A DNA stretch of 50,885 bases from Arcicella sp. (GTDB lineage Bacteria > Bacteroidota > Bacteroidia > Cytophagales > Spirosomataceae). The notes under the pieces are model-generated. The model did not search any database, had not been told where the DNA came from, and was given only the letters and a program-made list of their open reading frames with translations. How positions within the stretch are numbered: the stretch's first letter is position 1; every line of letters starts with the position of its first letter. Position numbers and translations under genes: made by a program. This document shows, piece after piece, positions 7,344-15,478 of the stretch. The DNA lies in NCBI GenBank assembly GCA_025354645.1, contig JANXML010000065.1, positions 1 through 50,885 of the forward strand. Direction: 5' to 3'.

Positions 7344-8726
7344 ATGCAAATCAGAGCCAGACTTACCCTTCAATTTACACTCTTAGTTTCGGTGATTGTT
7401 TTGGCAATCTTCGGGGTAATTTATTGGCTTCGACTGAATTATATTGAAGCAGAATTCTACAAACGTCTTACGCAAAAAGCCTCCACTTCGGCAGAACTAT
7501 TGGTTACTGTTAAAGAAGTGAATGCCAAATTATTAAAGAAAATTCAGAAGGTAAATAATGATGTTTTATTCCGTGAAAACCTATTTATTTATGATTATAA
7601 AAATGTAAAAGTCCTTTCAGCAAATGATACAATTCGTTTTAAAATCACACCTGAAATGCTTAATCAAGTTCAAAAACAGCATAAAGTGAAATTTAAGCAA
7701 GGTGAATTTAAGATTGTTGGAATGCTTTATATTGACAGATACAATCGAGTTGTAACTGTTGCAGGTGCCGTTGATCAAGCTGGGCAAAAAGACCTTGAAA
7801 ACCTTAAAAATATTATGATTTCGTTATTCTTGGCGATGTTAGTTTTGGTTTCTCTATTAGGTCGATACTTTGCCGCCAGAGCTTTATCACCCATTTCGGA
7901 AGTCATCCAACAAGTGCAATCCATCTATCCACAAAATGTCAATCAACGACTTACCATTAAGAACCCAAAAGATGAAATTGGGCAACTTACTGCCACTTTT
8001 AACGAACTTTTAGAAAGAATTGCGGAGGTTTTTAGATTACAAAACCTCTTTGTTTCCAACGTCTCGCACGAGATGAAAAATCCGTTAATGAAAATAGGTT
8101 CACAGATTGATGTTGCCTTGCTCAAAGGACGAACTCCCGAACAGTATCTCGCTACATTACAGTCGGTTAGACAAGATATTCGAGAAATGGGACAGCTTTC
8201 AAATACCCTGCTGGAACTCGCAAAAGTGAGTGATTTAAACCATAAACTGATGTACGACGAAATCCGTTTAGATGAAACAATTTGGGAAGCGGGTGACCTC
8301 TTATTACAAGCAGAACAAAACTATCAAGTGCAAGTGGACTTTGCGGATGGATTAGAAGAAGATACCCAATTGGTGGTGAAAGGGAATGCCCAACTACTAA
8401 AAACTGCTTTCGTCAATTTAATGGAAAATGGCTGTAAATTTTCAGAAAATCATTCGGTAAAAGTGAGTTTGCATTTTGAAAAAGACCATATCGAAGTTCA
8501 ATTTACCAACAATGGTATCATGGAAAAATCTGAAATGGATTTAATTTTTGAGCCTTTTTATAGAAGTCAAAATACAGCAAGAATCAAAGGTTATGGCGTT
8601 GGATTGTCGTTGGTGAACAGAATCGTAAAACTTCATGGAGGAAATATAACTCTACAATCACTTGATAATCAGACCGTTTTTGTGCTGTGGTTGCCTTATT
8701 CAGTAGGTGCAGCATTTCGTGCTTGA
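7344..8726 (+). CDS. Sensor histidine kinase
   Basis: This 460-residue HisKA/HATPase_c kinase has one transmembrane helix near residues 10-28, a roughly 120-residue extracytoplasmic sensor region and a second helix (about 152-172), then HAMP. The H-box FVSNVSHEMKNPL carries the phosphorylated H242; EMKNPL replaces the commoner ELRTPL. The N-box NLMENGCKFS, F-box IFEPFYR and G2 box GYGVGLSLVNR are intact. It should phosphorylate the OmpR-type regulator encoded at 6021-6707. A terminator precedes it by about 20 nt and no strong -7 motif is visible, so expression may rely on read-through or a weak promoter. Confidence 0.93.
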   Translation: MQIRARLTLQFTLLVSVIVLAIFGVIYWLRLNYIEAEFYKRLTQKASTSAELLVTVKEVNAKLLKKIQKVNNDVLFRENLFIYDYKNVKVLSANDTIRFKITPEMLNQVQKQHKVKFKQGEFKIVGMLYIDRYNRVVTVAGAVDQAGQKDLENLKNIMISLFLAMLVLVSLLGRYFAARALSPISEVIQQVQSIYPQNVNQRLTIKNPKDEIGQLTATFNELLERIAEVFRLQNLFVSNVSHEMKNPLMKIGSQIDVALLKGRTPEQYLATLQSVRQDIREMGQLSNTLLELAKVSDLNHKLMYDEIRLDETIWEAGDLLLQAEQNYQVQVDFADGLEEDTQLVVKGNAQLLKTAFVNLMENGCKFSENHSVKVSLHFEKDHIEVQFTNNGIMEKSEMDLIFEPFYRSQNTARIKGYGVGLSLVNRIVKLHGGNITLQSLDNQTVFVLWLPYSVGAAFRA

Positions 8727-8733
8727 TTGACGG

Positions 8734-8909
8734 CACGCAGATGACGCAGATGCTCCGCAACGCAGATTTTTGCAGATTTTTGAAAAATTTTAATTACCTA
8801 TAAGTTAAATCTTAGATTGAAAAGAAAGGTTTAATTATTTGAATTATGGTATAAAATTTAAAAGAATAAAATCTGCGTTGCCAAAGGCATCTGCGTCATC
8901 GGCGTGCCA
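8734..8909. repeat. Inverted pair of CTGCGT-type repeats (copy 2)
   Basis: The left arm has GGCACGCAGATGACGCAGAT then CAACGCAGATTTTTGCAGAT. The right arm has AAAATCTGCGTTGCC and GGCATCTGCGTCATCGGCGT, its near reverse complement. About 95 nt of AT-rich DNA separates the arms. The outer end of the right arm overlaps the last codons and stop of folK. Confidence 0.88.
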
Positions 8910-9375
8910 ATAATTCTTGTAATTCCGAAACCGTTTTTCCAAACCCAGGATGCACGAAATTAGGGGCAATTTCCGCCAGTGGAGTTAATACAAAGTCTCG
9001 CTCTTGCAGGAGTGGATGCGGGATTTTCAGACCTGGTTCATCAATAATTTCATTTCCATAAAACATAATGTCAATATCAATTAATCTTGCTCCCCATTTC
9101 TCTTTTCTTACTCTACCTAACTGATTTTCAATGGCTTGCGTTTGTTTTAAAATCTCTAAGGGTTCTAAGTTTGTATGTATGGCAATGGCTAAATTTAAAA
9201 AATCTGGTTGGTCGGTCATACCCCAAGGTTTTGTTTCATAATCTTTTGACTGTGAGACAATTAAACCTACTTTCTGACTTAATAATTGAATAGCTTTATC
9301 CAATATTTCCTTTCTATTTCCTAAATTTGACCCTAAAAGTAGATATACCATTTGGAGATTTGAAGTTTGTATCAT
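8896..9375 (-). CDS. folK: 2-amino-4-hydroxy-6-hydroxymethyldihydropteridine diphosphokinase
   Basis: This 159-residue HPPK transfers pyrophosphate from ATP to 6-hydroxymethyl-7,8-dihydropterin in folate synthesis. It has YLLLGSNLGNR at the N-terminus, the QSKDYETKPWGMTDQPDFLN substrate loop, the LGRVRKEKWGARLIDIDI motif (the two Asp bind Mg) and IPHPLLQERDFVLTPLAEIAP. An internal ATG at 9351 (MVYLLLGSN) is an equally good start. The last codons (Leu-Ala-Arg-Arg-stop) are supplied by the adjoining CTGCGT-type repeat, so the C-terminus has been reshaped by that element. Confidence 0.94.
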   Translation of the reverse strand: MIQTSNLQMVYLLLGSNLGNRKEILDKAIQLLSQKVGLIVSQSKDYETKPWGMTDQPDFLNLAIAIHTNLEPLEILKQTQAIENQLGRVRKEKWGARLIDIDIMFYGNEIIDEPGLKIPHPLLQERDFVLTPLAEIAPNFVHPGFGKTVSELQELLARR

Positions 9376-9382
9376 TTGTATT

Positions 9383-9739
9383 TTAAGCCCCTACCAATTT
9401 GTTTAAAGGTAAGTGCAACCCCCTACTTAAATTCTTAACCATTGAAAGCGTCAACTCTCGTTTTCCACTTAAAATTTTTGAAACTTGACTTTTGTGACCT
9501 ATGTAAGGTATCAAATCGCTTTGTTTAAGGTGTTTGGTATTCATCACAGATTTTAAATAAGCAATTGGCTCCACTACTGGAATTGGATAATGTTTAGCTT
9601 CGTAAGCCTCCACAAGTGTTACTAAAATATCTAATTCGTCACCTTGGGGAGTACCCAAAGTAGGTTGAGAATCCATTAGATACCATATTTTCTCTAATGC
9701 TTCTTCGTATTGGTCCTCAGTTTTTATTGGTTTTAACAT
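9383..9739 (-). CDS. higA: HigA-family antitoxin (HTH)
   Basis: This 118-residue antitoxin has an N-terminal region (MLKPIKTEDQYEEALEKIW) and a C-terminal XRE helix-turn-helix (LKQSDLIPYIGHKSQVSKIL...), matching the longer HigA family (COG5499). It should neutralise the HigB RNase encoded just upstream and bind the operon operator. I chose ATG 9739; the frame stays open 28 codons further up, but that segment lies inside higB and is Ile/Lys/Leu-rich. It overlaps higB by 23 nt, the usual toxin-first order of hig operons. Confidence 0.9.
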   Translation of the reverse strand: MLKPIKTEDQYEEALEKIWYLMDSQPTLGTPQGDELDILVTLVEAYEAKHYPIPVVEPIAYLKSVMNTKHLKQSDLIPYIGHKSQVSKILSGKRELTLSMVKNLSRGLHLPLNKLVGA

Positions 9740-10034
9740 ATTCAATATTTTTAGCTTTAATTTTATCATATTCAGCATGAGTACCAATCCACACCGTAAA
9801 AATAATTTTATTTTTATAATCAATCTTTGTAATTAGGCGATAATCATTTCCTTTAATATTGAAAATTACTCTGTTATTCCCCAATAAACTTGCATTACTA
9901 AAAGTAACTTTAACTTCATTTGGAGTTTCCCATTCGCATTCACTTACGATGTCTAACCACTCTAAAAGTGAAGATTCGGCTTGTGGATTATCCTCCCAAT
10001 ATTTCTTTAAGGTACTCTTATCGATTATTCTCAT
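9717..10034 (-). CDS. higB: HigB-type mRNA interferase toxin
   Basis: This 105-residue HigB toxin (PF09907-like) is a ribosome-associated RNase that cuts mRNA. Typical family features are MRIIDKSTLKKYWEDNPQAE at the N-terminus, the central FNIKGNDYRLITKIDY block and the C-terminal FTVWIGTHAEYDKI block ending in a conserved His and Tyr. A TACATTTG -7 motif and a dyad lie immediately upstream, shared with the divergent YqgE promoter. Expression is probably autorepressed by HigA. Confidence 0.92.
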   Translation of the reverse strand: MRIIDKSTLKKYWEDNPQAESSLLEWLDIVSECEWETPNEVKVTFSNASLLGNNRVIFNIKGNDYRLITKIDYKNKIIFTVWIGTHAEYDKIKAKNIEYVKTNKN

Positions 10035-10041
10035 AATTAAA

Positions 10042-10080
10042 CAAATGTATAAAAATGTTGCCTAATTGACAACTTTTTTG
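10042..10080. promoter_or_regulatory. higBA promoter with dyad operator, abutting the divergent yqgE promoter
   Basis: On the minus strand a -7 TACATTTG (10042-10049) lies 20 nt after a TTG -33 element. The spacer holds the dyad TTGYC-N5-GRCAA (GTTGCCTAATTGACAAC, 10057-10073 as written on the plus strand), a likely HigA site. The plus-strand -33 of yqgE (TTTTTTG, ending 10080) directly adjoins it. Confidence 0.6.
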
Positions 10081-10108
10081 CAAATTTATCAAAAATAAAA
10101 TATCTTTA
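10077..10108 (+). promoter_or_regulatory. Promoter for YqgE/AlgH gene
   Basis: TTTG at 10077-10080, a 20-nt spacer and TATCTTTA at 10101-10108 fit the Bacteroidota -33/-7 pattern. The gene starts 41 nt downstream. Confidence 0.65.
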
Positions 10109-10149
10109 AGGAAAATAGCAAAACATCAACATTTGAAAATTTATTAATT

Positions 10150-10704
10150 ATGCGAAATGTAAAACAAGGCTCCGTTTTAATCTCTGAACCGTTTTTGGGA
10201 GATCCCAATTTCGAGAGAAGCGTTGTGTTAATTTGTGAACACGAGACAACGCAAGGCACATTTGGTTTAGTTCTCAACCAAACCTCTAATTTATTGCTCG
10301 CCGATGTATTGGAGGAAAACATTTATCCCGATGTTCCTCTTCAAGTTGGTGGACCTGTTCAGCACAACACACTTCACTATTTGCACCGCCGTCCTGATTT
10401 AATTGATGGTGGCGTTGAAATTATGGATGGCGTCACTTGGGGAGGCAACTTCACGCAGGTCAAGGATTTGTTGAACAATGGAGTGCTGTCTCCCAACGAT
10501 ATTCGCTGTTTTATTGGCTATTCAGGTTGGGAAATTGACCAATTGGTTGGTGAACTTAAAAAAGATTCTTGGATAATTTCAGAAATAACCGCCGATGTAA
10601 TTTTTGATACGCCTCCAAAGAATTTTTGGAGAAGTTTATTAAAGGATATGGGCGGGGATTTCAAAGTAATGTCAAATTACCCAATTGATCCCCGATTAAA
10701 TTAA
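10150..10704 (+). CDS. YqgE/AlgH family protein (DUF179)
   Basis: This 184-residue soluble protein begins MRNVKQGSVLISEPFLGDPNFERSV, the hallmark of the YqgE/AlgH family, and continues with CEHETTQGTFGLVLNQ, GGPV and FIGYSGWEIDQLVGEL. The biochemical role is unknown; in Pseudomonas AlgH was linked to alginate expression. Length is standard. It has its own promoter facing away from higBA, whose operator lies against the -33 element, so HigA binding might affect it. Confidence 0.93.
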   Translation: MRNVKQGSVLISEPFLGDPNFERSVVLICEHETTQGTFGLVLNQTSNLLLADVLEENIYPDVPLQVGGPVQHNTLHYLHRRPDLIDGGVEIMDGVTWGGNFTQVKDLLNNGVLSPNDIRCFIGYSGWEIDQLVGELKKDSWIISEITADVIFDTPPKNFWRSLLKDMGGDFKVMSNYPIDPRLN

Positions 10705-10726
10705 CGATTACTCAAAAATATATTAG

Positions 10727-10815
10727 ACCACAAATTGTGCGGGATTTAACAGGTTTTCACCGATTTTTTTATTTATATCTGTGTAAATCTATTTAATCTT
10801 TACAATCTGTGGTTT
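10727..10815. repeat. Imperfect inverted pair, ACCACA-ATTGT family
   Basis: The left arm ACCACAAATTGTGCGGGATT plus TTAACAGGTTTTCACCGAT is matched by the reverse complement of ATCTGTGTAAATCTATTTAA plus TCTTTACAATCTGTGGTTT. By eye about three quarters of positions agree. It lies between yqgE and the CPBP protease gene. Confidence 0.65.
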
Positions 10816-10865
10816 ATTTTTTATGGTAACTTTTCCAATTTTATTTTCCATTTAACCACTCCACA

Positions 10866-11771
10866 ATGTTTAGTCAATTTTTTGCTGCCGCTCGTAATAA
10901 AAATCAGTGGTATTGGTATATCCTCGCTGTTTTCATTATCCTTATTTTTGCCTTTATTTTTTCTCTACCCATCTTCGGAATTGCCACTATGAATGGGGTG
11001 AAAGACACTTCTAAAAACTTGACAGCCAAAGACTTAGGATTAAGCGATGCTCTTTTCTTAGGAGTCGAGATGTTGCCAAGTATTGGATTGACATTGGGCG
11101 TAATTGCTTCCGCTTGGTTGCTTCATAAACGCCCATGGAAATCGCTCATTACCGCTTACCCACATATTCGATGGGAACGTTTTTTATTCGGAAATCTTCT
11201 TTGGTTTGGCTTAATGATTGGTGGCGAATTGATTTTATACTCCCTTAATCCTGATAATTATATTTTCCAGTTTGATGCAACGCAGTTTATGGCTTTGTTA
11301 ATAATTTCTATTTTGGTAGTGCCTTTGCAAGCGGCTGGCGAAGAACTTTTTTTCAGAGGATATTTGATGCAAGGCATCGGTTGGGGAACGAAAAACCCAC
11401 TTATTGCCTTGATAATCACCTCAATAGGTTTTGGGTTATTACATTTAGCAAATCCCGAAATAGAAAAATATGGACAAGAATTTATCGTTACATACATGAT
11501 AATGGGATTGTTTTTCGGTATAATTGCTCTGATTGATGACGGCTTAGAATTGGCAATTGGCGTTCATACCATCAATAATATTTACAACGCTGTTTTAGTG
11601 ACTTTTCCTGGTTCAGCCTTAGAATTACCGACGGTTTTCAGAATTAAGGAATATAATGCCTGGTTAGGTTTTGGAATTGAAGTATTCCTCTTCGTAATTT
11701 TTATCTGGATTTGCACAAAAAAATACGGTTGGACAGATTGGAATAAAATTACTCGAAAAATTATAGAATAA
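10866..11771 (+). CDS. CPBP (CAAX/Abi) family intramembrane metalloprotease
   Basis: This 301-residue protein has about eight hydrophobic helices and the CPBP motifs EELFFRGYL (paired Glu plus Arg, near residue 160), FGLLHLANPE (His) and HTINN (His, Asn), which form the membrane-embedded active site. Family members cleave prenylated or other membrane proteins, or act in bacteriocin self-immunity. The substrate here is unknown. A GGGTT/AACCC hairpin (11771-11804) follows the stop. Confidence 0.9.
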   Translation: MFSQFFAAARNKNQWYWYILAVFIILIFAFIFSLPIFGIATMNGVKDTSKNLTAKDLGLSDALFLGVEMLPSIGLTLGVIASAWLLHKRPWKSLITAYPHIRWERFLFGNLLWFGLMIGGELILYSLNPDNYIFQFDATQFMALLIISILVVPLQAAGEELFFRGYLMQGIGWGTKNPLIALIITSIGFGLLHLANPEIEKYGQEFIVTYMIMGLFFGIIALIDDGLELAIGVHTINNIYNAVLVTFPGSALELPTVFRIKEYNAWLGFGIEVFLFVIFIWICTKKYGWTDWNKITRKIIE

Positions 11772-11804
11772 ACGTAGGCTGGGTTTTGAACCCTGTCTTA
11801 CGTT
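11771..11804 (+). terminator. Hairpin after CPBP protease gene
   Basis: AACGTA..GGGTT-TTG-AACCC..TACGTT forms an interrupted stem overlapping the stop codon. There is no T run, so termination is weak or the hairpin has another role. Confidence 0.4.
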
Positions 11805-11827
11805 GAATAGGATTATTAAACCATAAT

Positions 11828-11858
11828 TTTGAACATCAGTCAAACTTGCGTATTTTTA
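11828..11858 (+). promoter_or_regulatory. Promoter for DUF2911 gene
   Basis: TTTG at 11828-11831, a 19-nt spacer and TATTTTTA at 11851-11858 match the Bacteroidota promoter layout. The start codon follows about 47-70 nt downstream. Confidence 0.6.
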
Positions 11859-11904
11859 CGACAGCCTCAAAAAATCAGTAAACTAACCAAAACAAATTCT
11901 TTCC

Positions 11905-12465
11905 ATGGGCAAGAAAGAAATTTCAATCATGAAAATCTTACGAATATTACTTATTGTTTTGGCAGTTTTAGCTTCTGTCTTTGTTTTTATAAGATTCTAT
12001 TATACAAAATCTTTTAGTCCTTCGGCTTCCGAAAAATTTGAGAAAAATGGTTTAATCGTGACGGTTGATTATTGTCAACCTTCAAAAAAAGACCGTTTGA
12101 TATTTGGGGAAGAGAAAGATAAAGCACTCGTTCCCTACGGAAAGTGGTGGCGAACGGGAGCAAATGAAGCCACAGTTGTAAAGTTTTCAAAGGATGTAAC
12201 TATTGCTGGAAAGTCCTTAAAAGCAGGAACTTATACGCTTTTTACGATTCCAGAAAAGGATAAATGGACAATCATCATCAATGGAGAGGTTGGACAGTGG
12301 GGGCTTTCTTACGACGAGAAAAAAAATGTTTTAACTACTCCTGTACCTTCTCAGCAAACCGACAGTTCAACGGAACAATTTAAAATCAGTTTTGTAGAAC
12401 AACCTGAAGGAGGAGATATGGTTTTGCAGTGGGATACTACGCAGGTGGTGGTTCCGATAAAGTAG
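11905..12465 (+). CDS. DUF2911 domain-containing exported protein
   Basis: This 186-residue protein has an N-terminal signal-like hydrophobic segment (ILRILLIVLAVLASVFVFIRF) followed by a DUF2911 domain with PYGKWWRTGANEAT, AGTYTLFTIPEKDKWTIIIN and WGLSYDEKKN motifs. DUF2911 is common in Bacteroidota and of unknown function. An internal ATG at 11929 gives a shorter, more conventional signal anchor and may be the true start. A strong convergent terminator separates it from the lptD-like gene. Confidence 0.88.
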   Translation: MGKKEISIMKILRILLIVLAVLASVFVFIRFYYTKSFSPSASEKFEKNGLIVTVDYCQPSKKDRLIFGEEKDKALVPYGKWWRTGANEATVVKFSKDVTIAGKSLKAGTYTLFTIPEKDKWTIIINGEVGQWGLSYDEKKNVLTTPVPSQQTDSSTEQFKISFVEQPEGGDMVLQWDTTQVVVPIK

Positions 12466-12526
12466 AGAAGAAATGTAAAAAGGAGGAAAGCATTTGTCGA
12501 TTGCTTTTCTCCTTTTTACACTTCTC
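12465..12526. terminator. Bidirectional terminator between convergent genes
   Basis: A long imperfect stem pairs GAGAAG..TGTAAAAAGGAG..AAAGCA with TTGCTTT..CTCCTTTTTACA..CTTCTC. It serves the DUF2911 gene on one strand and the lptD-like gene on the other. Confidence 0.8.
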
Positions 12527-12531
12527 CCATT

Positions 12532-15393
12532 TTAAAATCCAGCTCTATCATAAGAACTTCTTCTGCGAGATAATTTCAACTCCTGCAAAAGTGCCGATTT
12601 CACTCTTAAATCAAATGAATAACTACTTTGTCTTCCGTAATAGGCACTCGCAATGGGTGTCCAGTTGAAGGCTGCTTCCCAACAGTGCAAATCTCGGTGA
12701 ATACTTATATTGGTTAATGAAACACCTTTATTTGTAAAATCATATCCTGACTGTAATTTCATATCCCATTTCTCCGTAAGTTTTAGGGTTCCATTAAACG
12801 TAACAGCACTCACAACAACAGCAGGAGCTAACCCTAATCTACTCAGATTGTACTGATAACTAAACTGAAATTGCCACGGCACCGACCAATCTACATATTC
12901 ATTAATATTTTTGTTAATTTGCTTCACTTGCTCTTGCTGAAAATCGTTATTCGGCAAATTTGAGTTCTGAGGCAGTTGTTTCTTTTGATTCGCCGCCACT
13001 GGTTGAAAACTCTTACCAACCGAAAATCCTAAATTTGATAAACTCGGGGCTTGCAATTCGTCTTTCCTGGTTCCAACTAATGAAGATCCATCTGCAACAT
13101 ATTTGTAAGGATCCAATGAACCATTCAAATTTATATCAAATTTTTTCACCCTCGAAGTCGCTGAAAATGAAATTGGGGCTAACTTAAATTGTTGGGCAAA
13201 GAAGTTGTAATTGGTTGATAAAGAAAAATTATCTAATAACGTAATTTTTTCATATTCCTTAGCCGCAGTATCAGACTTAGACTTTACTTTGGCTTCTAAG
13301 GTATTGGAAAGACTGAAATTTATACCACCCGACTGACTTCCATAATTAGTTTGTCGTGGGTCGAAAGTAGAGATTCTTCTGAATGAACCCATTACTTGTT
13401 TTCCTTCGATTGTTCTAATATCTGTACCCTTCGTACTTACCTGTACTTCTTGGTAAAATCCATAAGTTGGGTCAGTGAAATCAGGAGTATAATTAAGGCT
13501 AATTGAAGGAGTCATAATATGCCTGATTCCACGCAAACGCCCCTTATTGATATTAATCGTTCCATACAAACGGGTGTTCATGCTGGCAGAAAAATTATAT
13601 TGATAATCTGGAAAAAATCCTTGTCCCGATGAGTCAATATTCACTACGCCATTACGAGCCAAAGTATCACTTGGATAAGGTTTGAAACGGGGGTCACTTG
13701 GCTGGATAAAAGTATATTTAAACTTGCGACGATACACATTTCCTGAAAGACTCATGCCAGGCGTTAAGTTGATATATTTACCTAATTTAATATTTGGAAG
13801 AGCCAAAGGAATCGAATAAGTCATTCTGAAATTGGCATTTTTGAAGATTTCAGGCAAATTTTCAAGATTAAAAGGAATTACGCCATCACGGGCTAAATTG
13901 GCAGTTTGATTTACGGTTAAACGAGGGTCTGTAATTAAGGGTTTATTGGGGTCAGTATCAAGTGTATCTTTTTGACGGTTCACATTATAGGGCAAACTGT
14001 TGTAGGCACGGTTGTTTAGGGCAACCTGATTGGTGATTCCGAAAGAACCGTTGAAATCTAAACCCAAACGAAAACCATCCCAGAAACGCTCTGCAACCGC
14101 ATTTTTCTTTTTGAAAGGTTGAAATTGATTTAATCCGAAAGAGAAATTATTATTCACATTGACCGCCTTCGTAATCGTATTTTGGTCTGCTTGCAAACTT
14201 AAACTCGTCCGAATGGTCTGACCAAAGTTTCTTGAATATTGAATAGATGAATTCAAAGCCGTTGAAATATAACTATTTGAGGTAACGCTATTAAATTGAG
14301 CATTTGAATTACTTTGAACATTCACCGAAGCCGAGAAACTTGAATTCCCTCGACTTTGCGGCGAATGCGACCATTGAATTCCAAAATCATTACGACTTTG
14401 GCGGTTGAATTCTTTACCATCGTTACTATTTCGGAAAGTCAAATTAAATGTTCCTCCATAACGATAACGCTTGATATATTGCGAATTTGCGGTTAATCCG
14501 AAACTGCCTTTTGAATAAATTTCTCCCGTTAATTTCAAGCCAATATTTTCGCTTATCGCAAAATAATATCCGCCATCACGTAGATAAAATCCCCGTCCAA
14601 ACGGTTCATCACCATACGTTGGTACAACAATCCCCGAGGTTCCGTTTTCTTGCGGGGGTTTATACGGAAAGAAACCAAAAGGCAAACCAATGGGCAAAGG
14701 AATTTCGTTTAATTCAAAGCGAAAAGGTCCTGAAACAATTTCCTTTTTCCCAACCATTTTGATTCTTGATGCTCGAATATTATAATGCGGATGTTCTAAA
14801 TTACAGGTTGTATAAATAGCATTTCTGATATAAAGATTATCCTCGTTGTCCTTCTTCACACTTGTTCCTTGCACATAAGCATCACCTTGCTTGGTGATTA
14901 ATCCTTTTATAATTGCTTTTCTGGATTTGAAATTATATTTAATCTCATCGGCATCGTAAGGTTCGCCACCTTGTTTAAAAACTGGTTTTCCGATGGTCTT
15001 ATTGGTAACGGTATCTTTCGTACCTTTGGCAAAGACTTCGTTTTTGTCCCAATTGAGTTGGATGAAATCAGCCTGCAAAACAACGTCTCCATAAGTAACT
15101 TTTGCGTCACCGTATAAATAAACTACCTGATTTTGCGTATCCATAATAGTGGAATCAGTGGCAGAATAAACTACGGTGGTTTGTAAATCGTTATTCTTTT
15201 TTAAAGAGTCGGGAACAGCTTTTTTCAAGCTATCAACTTTGATTGTATCCTTTTTAGTAATATTTGGAATGATATTTTTAGAATTTGTTATAACCTGCCC
15301 TCCAATAATACGTTGTGCTTTGGCATTATTTACAACAAAAAGCCCTAAAAATAGACCAATTACGATACTGAATATGTGAAGTGCTTTTTTCAG
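12532..15393 (-). CDS. lptD: LptD-like LPS-assembly outer membrane protein, non-canonical start
   Basis: This large protein (about 953 residues) inserts lipopolysaccharide into the outer leaflet. An N-terminal OstA/LptA-like jellyroll (YSATDSTIMDTQNQVVYLYG, then VTYGDVVLQADFIQLNWDKN) precedes a long C-terminal beta-barrel full of alternating short strands and ending in aromatic/hydrophobic residues. The first ATG/GTG/TTG in frame (TTG 15228) would drop the signal peptide. The frame upstream encodes KKALHIFSIVIGLFLGLFVV then NNAKAQ, a textbook signal sequence, so I place the start at CTG 15393; ATT 15405 is an alternative. A TAATTTTG -7 motif on the minus strand at 15431-15438 fits either. Related Bacteroidota proteins are annotated as putative LptD. 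Confidence 0.8.
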   Translation of the reverse strand: MKKALHIFSIVIGLFLGLFVVNNAKAQRIIGGQVITNSKNIIPNITKKDTIKVDSLKKAVPDSLKKNNDLQTTVVYSATDSTIMDTQNQVVYLYGDAKVTYGDVVLQADFIQLNWDKNEVFAKGTKDTVTNKTIGKPVFKQGGEPYDADEIKYNFKSRKAIIKGLITKQGDAYVQGTSVKKDNEDNLYIRNAIYTTCNLEHPHYNIRASRIKMVGKKEIVSGPFRFELNEIPLPIGLPFGFFPYKPPQENGTSGIVVPTYGDEPFGRGFYLRDGGYYFAISENIGLKLTGEIYSKGSFGLTANSQYIKRYRYGGTFNLTFRNSNDGKEFNRQSRNDFGIQWSHSPQSRGNSSFSASVNVQSNSNAQFNSVTSNSYISTALNSSIQYSRNFGQTIRTSLSLQADQNTITKAVNVNNNFSFGLNQFQPFKKKNAVAERFWDGFRLGLDFNGSFGITNQVALNNRAYNSLPYNVNRQKDTLDTDPNKPLITDPRLTVNQTANLARDGVIPFNLENLPEIFKNANFRMTYSIPLALPNIKLGKYINLTPGMSLSGNVYRRKFKYTFIQPSDPRFKPYPSDTLARNGVVNIDSSGQGFFPDYQYNFSASMNTRLYGTININKGRLRGIRHIMTPSISLNYTPDFTDPTYGFYQEVQVSTKGTDIRTIEGKQVMGSFRRISTFDPRQTNYGSQSGGINFSLSNTLEAKVKSKSDTAAKEYEKITLLDNFSLSTNYNFFAQQFKLAPISFSATSRVKKFDINLNGSLDPYKYVADGSSLVGTRKDELQAPSLSNLGFSVGKSFQPVAANQKKQLPQNSNLPNNDFQQEQVKQINKNINEYVDWSVPWQFQFSYQYNLSRLGLAPAVVVSAVTFNGTLKLTEKWDMKLQSGYDFTNKGVSLTNISIHRDLHCWEAAFNWTPIASAYYGRQSSYSFDLRVKSALLQELKLSRRRSSYDRAGF

Positions 15394-15415
15394 AAGTCTT
15401 AAAATTTTATCTTTG
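15385..15415 (+). promoter_or_regulatory. Promoter for amidase gene
   Basis: TATCTTTG at 15408-15415 is preceded about 20 nt upstream by a T-rich -33-like tract. It overlaps the 5' end of the divergent lptD-like gene, so the two promoters interleave. Confidence 0.6.
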
Positions 15416-15430
15416 TGATGTTTTCCGCTA

Positions 15431-15438
15431 CAAAATTA
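15431..15438 (-). promoter_or_regulatory. -7 promoter motif for lptD-like gene
   Basis: On the minus strand the bases read TAATTTTG. A transcript start about 7 nt downstream (near 15424) would leave a leader of about 20-30 nt before the proposed ATT or CTG start. Confidence 0.5.
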
Positions 15439-15478
15439 ATCCTTTACTCGTTGAAGATAACGTACCCAATTGAAAATA

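Noticed and set aside
12960-13187. Short plus-strand frame within the lptD-like gene
   Set aside because: It lies wholly inside a long convincing gene and has no domain features.
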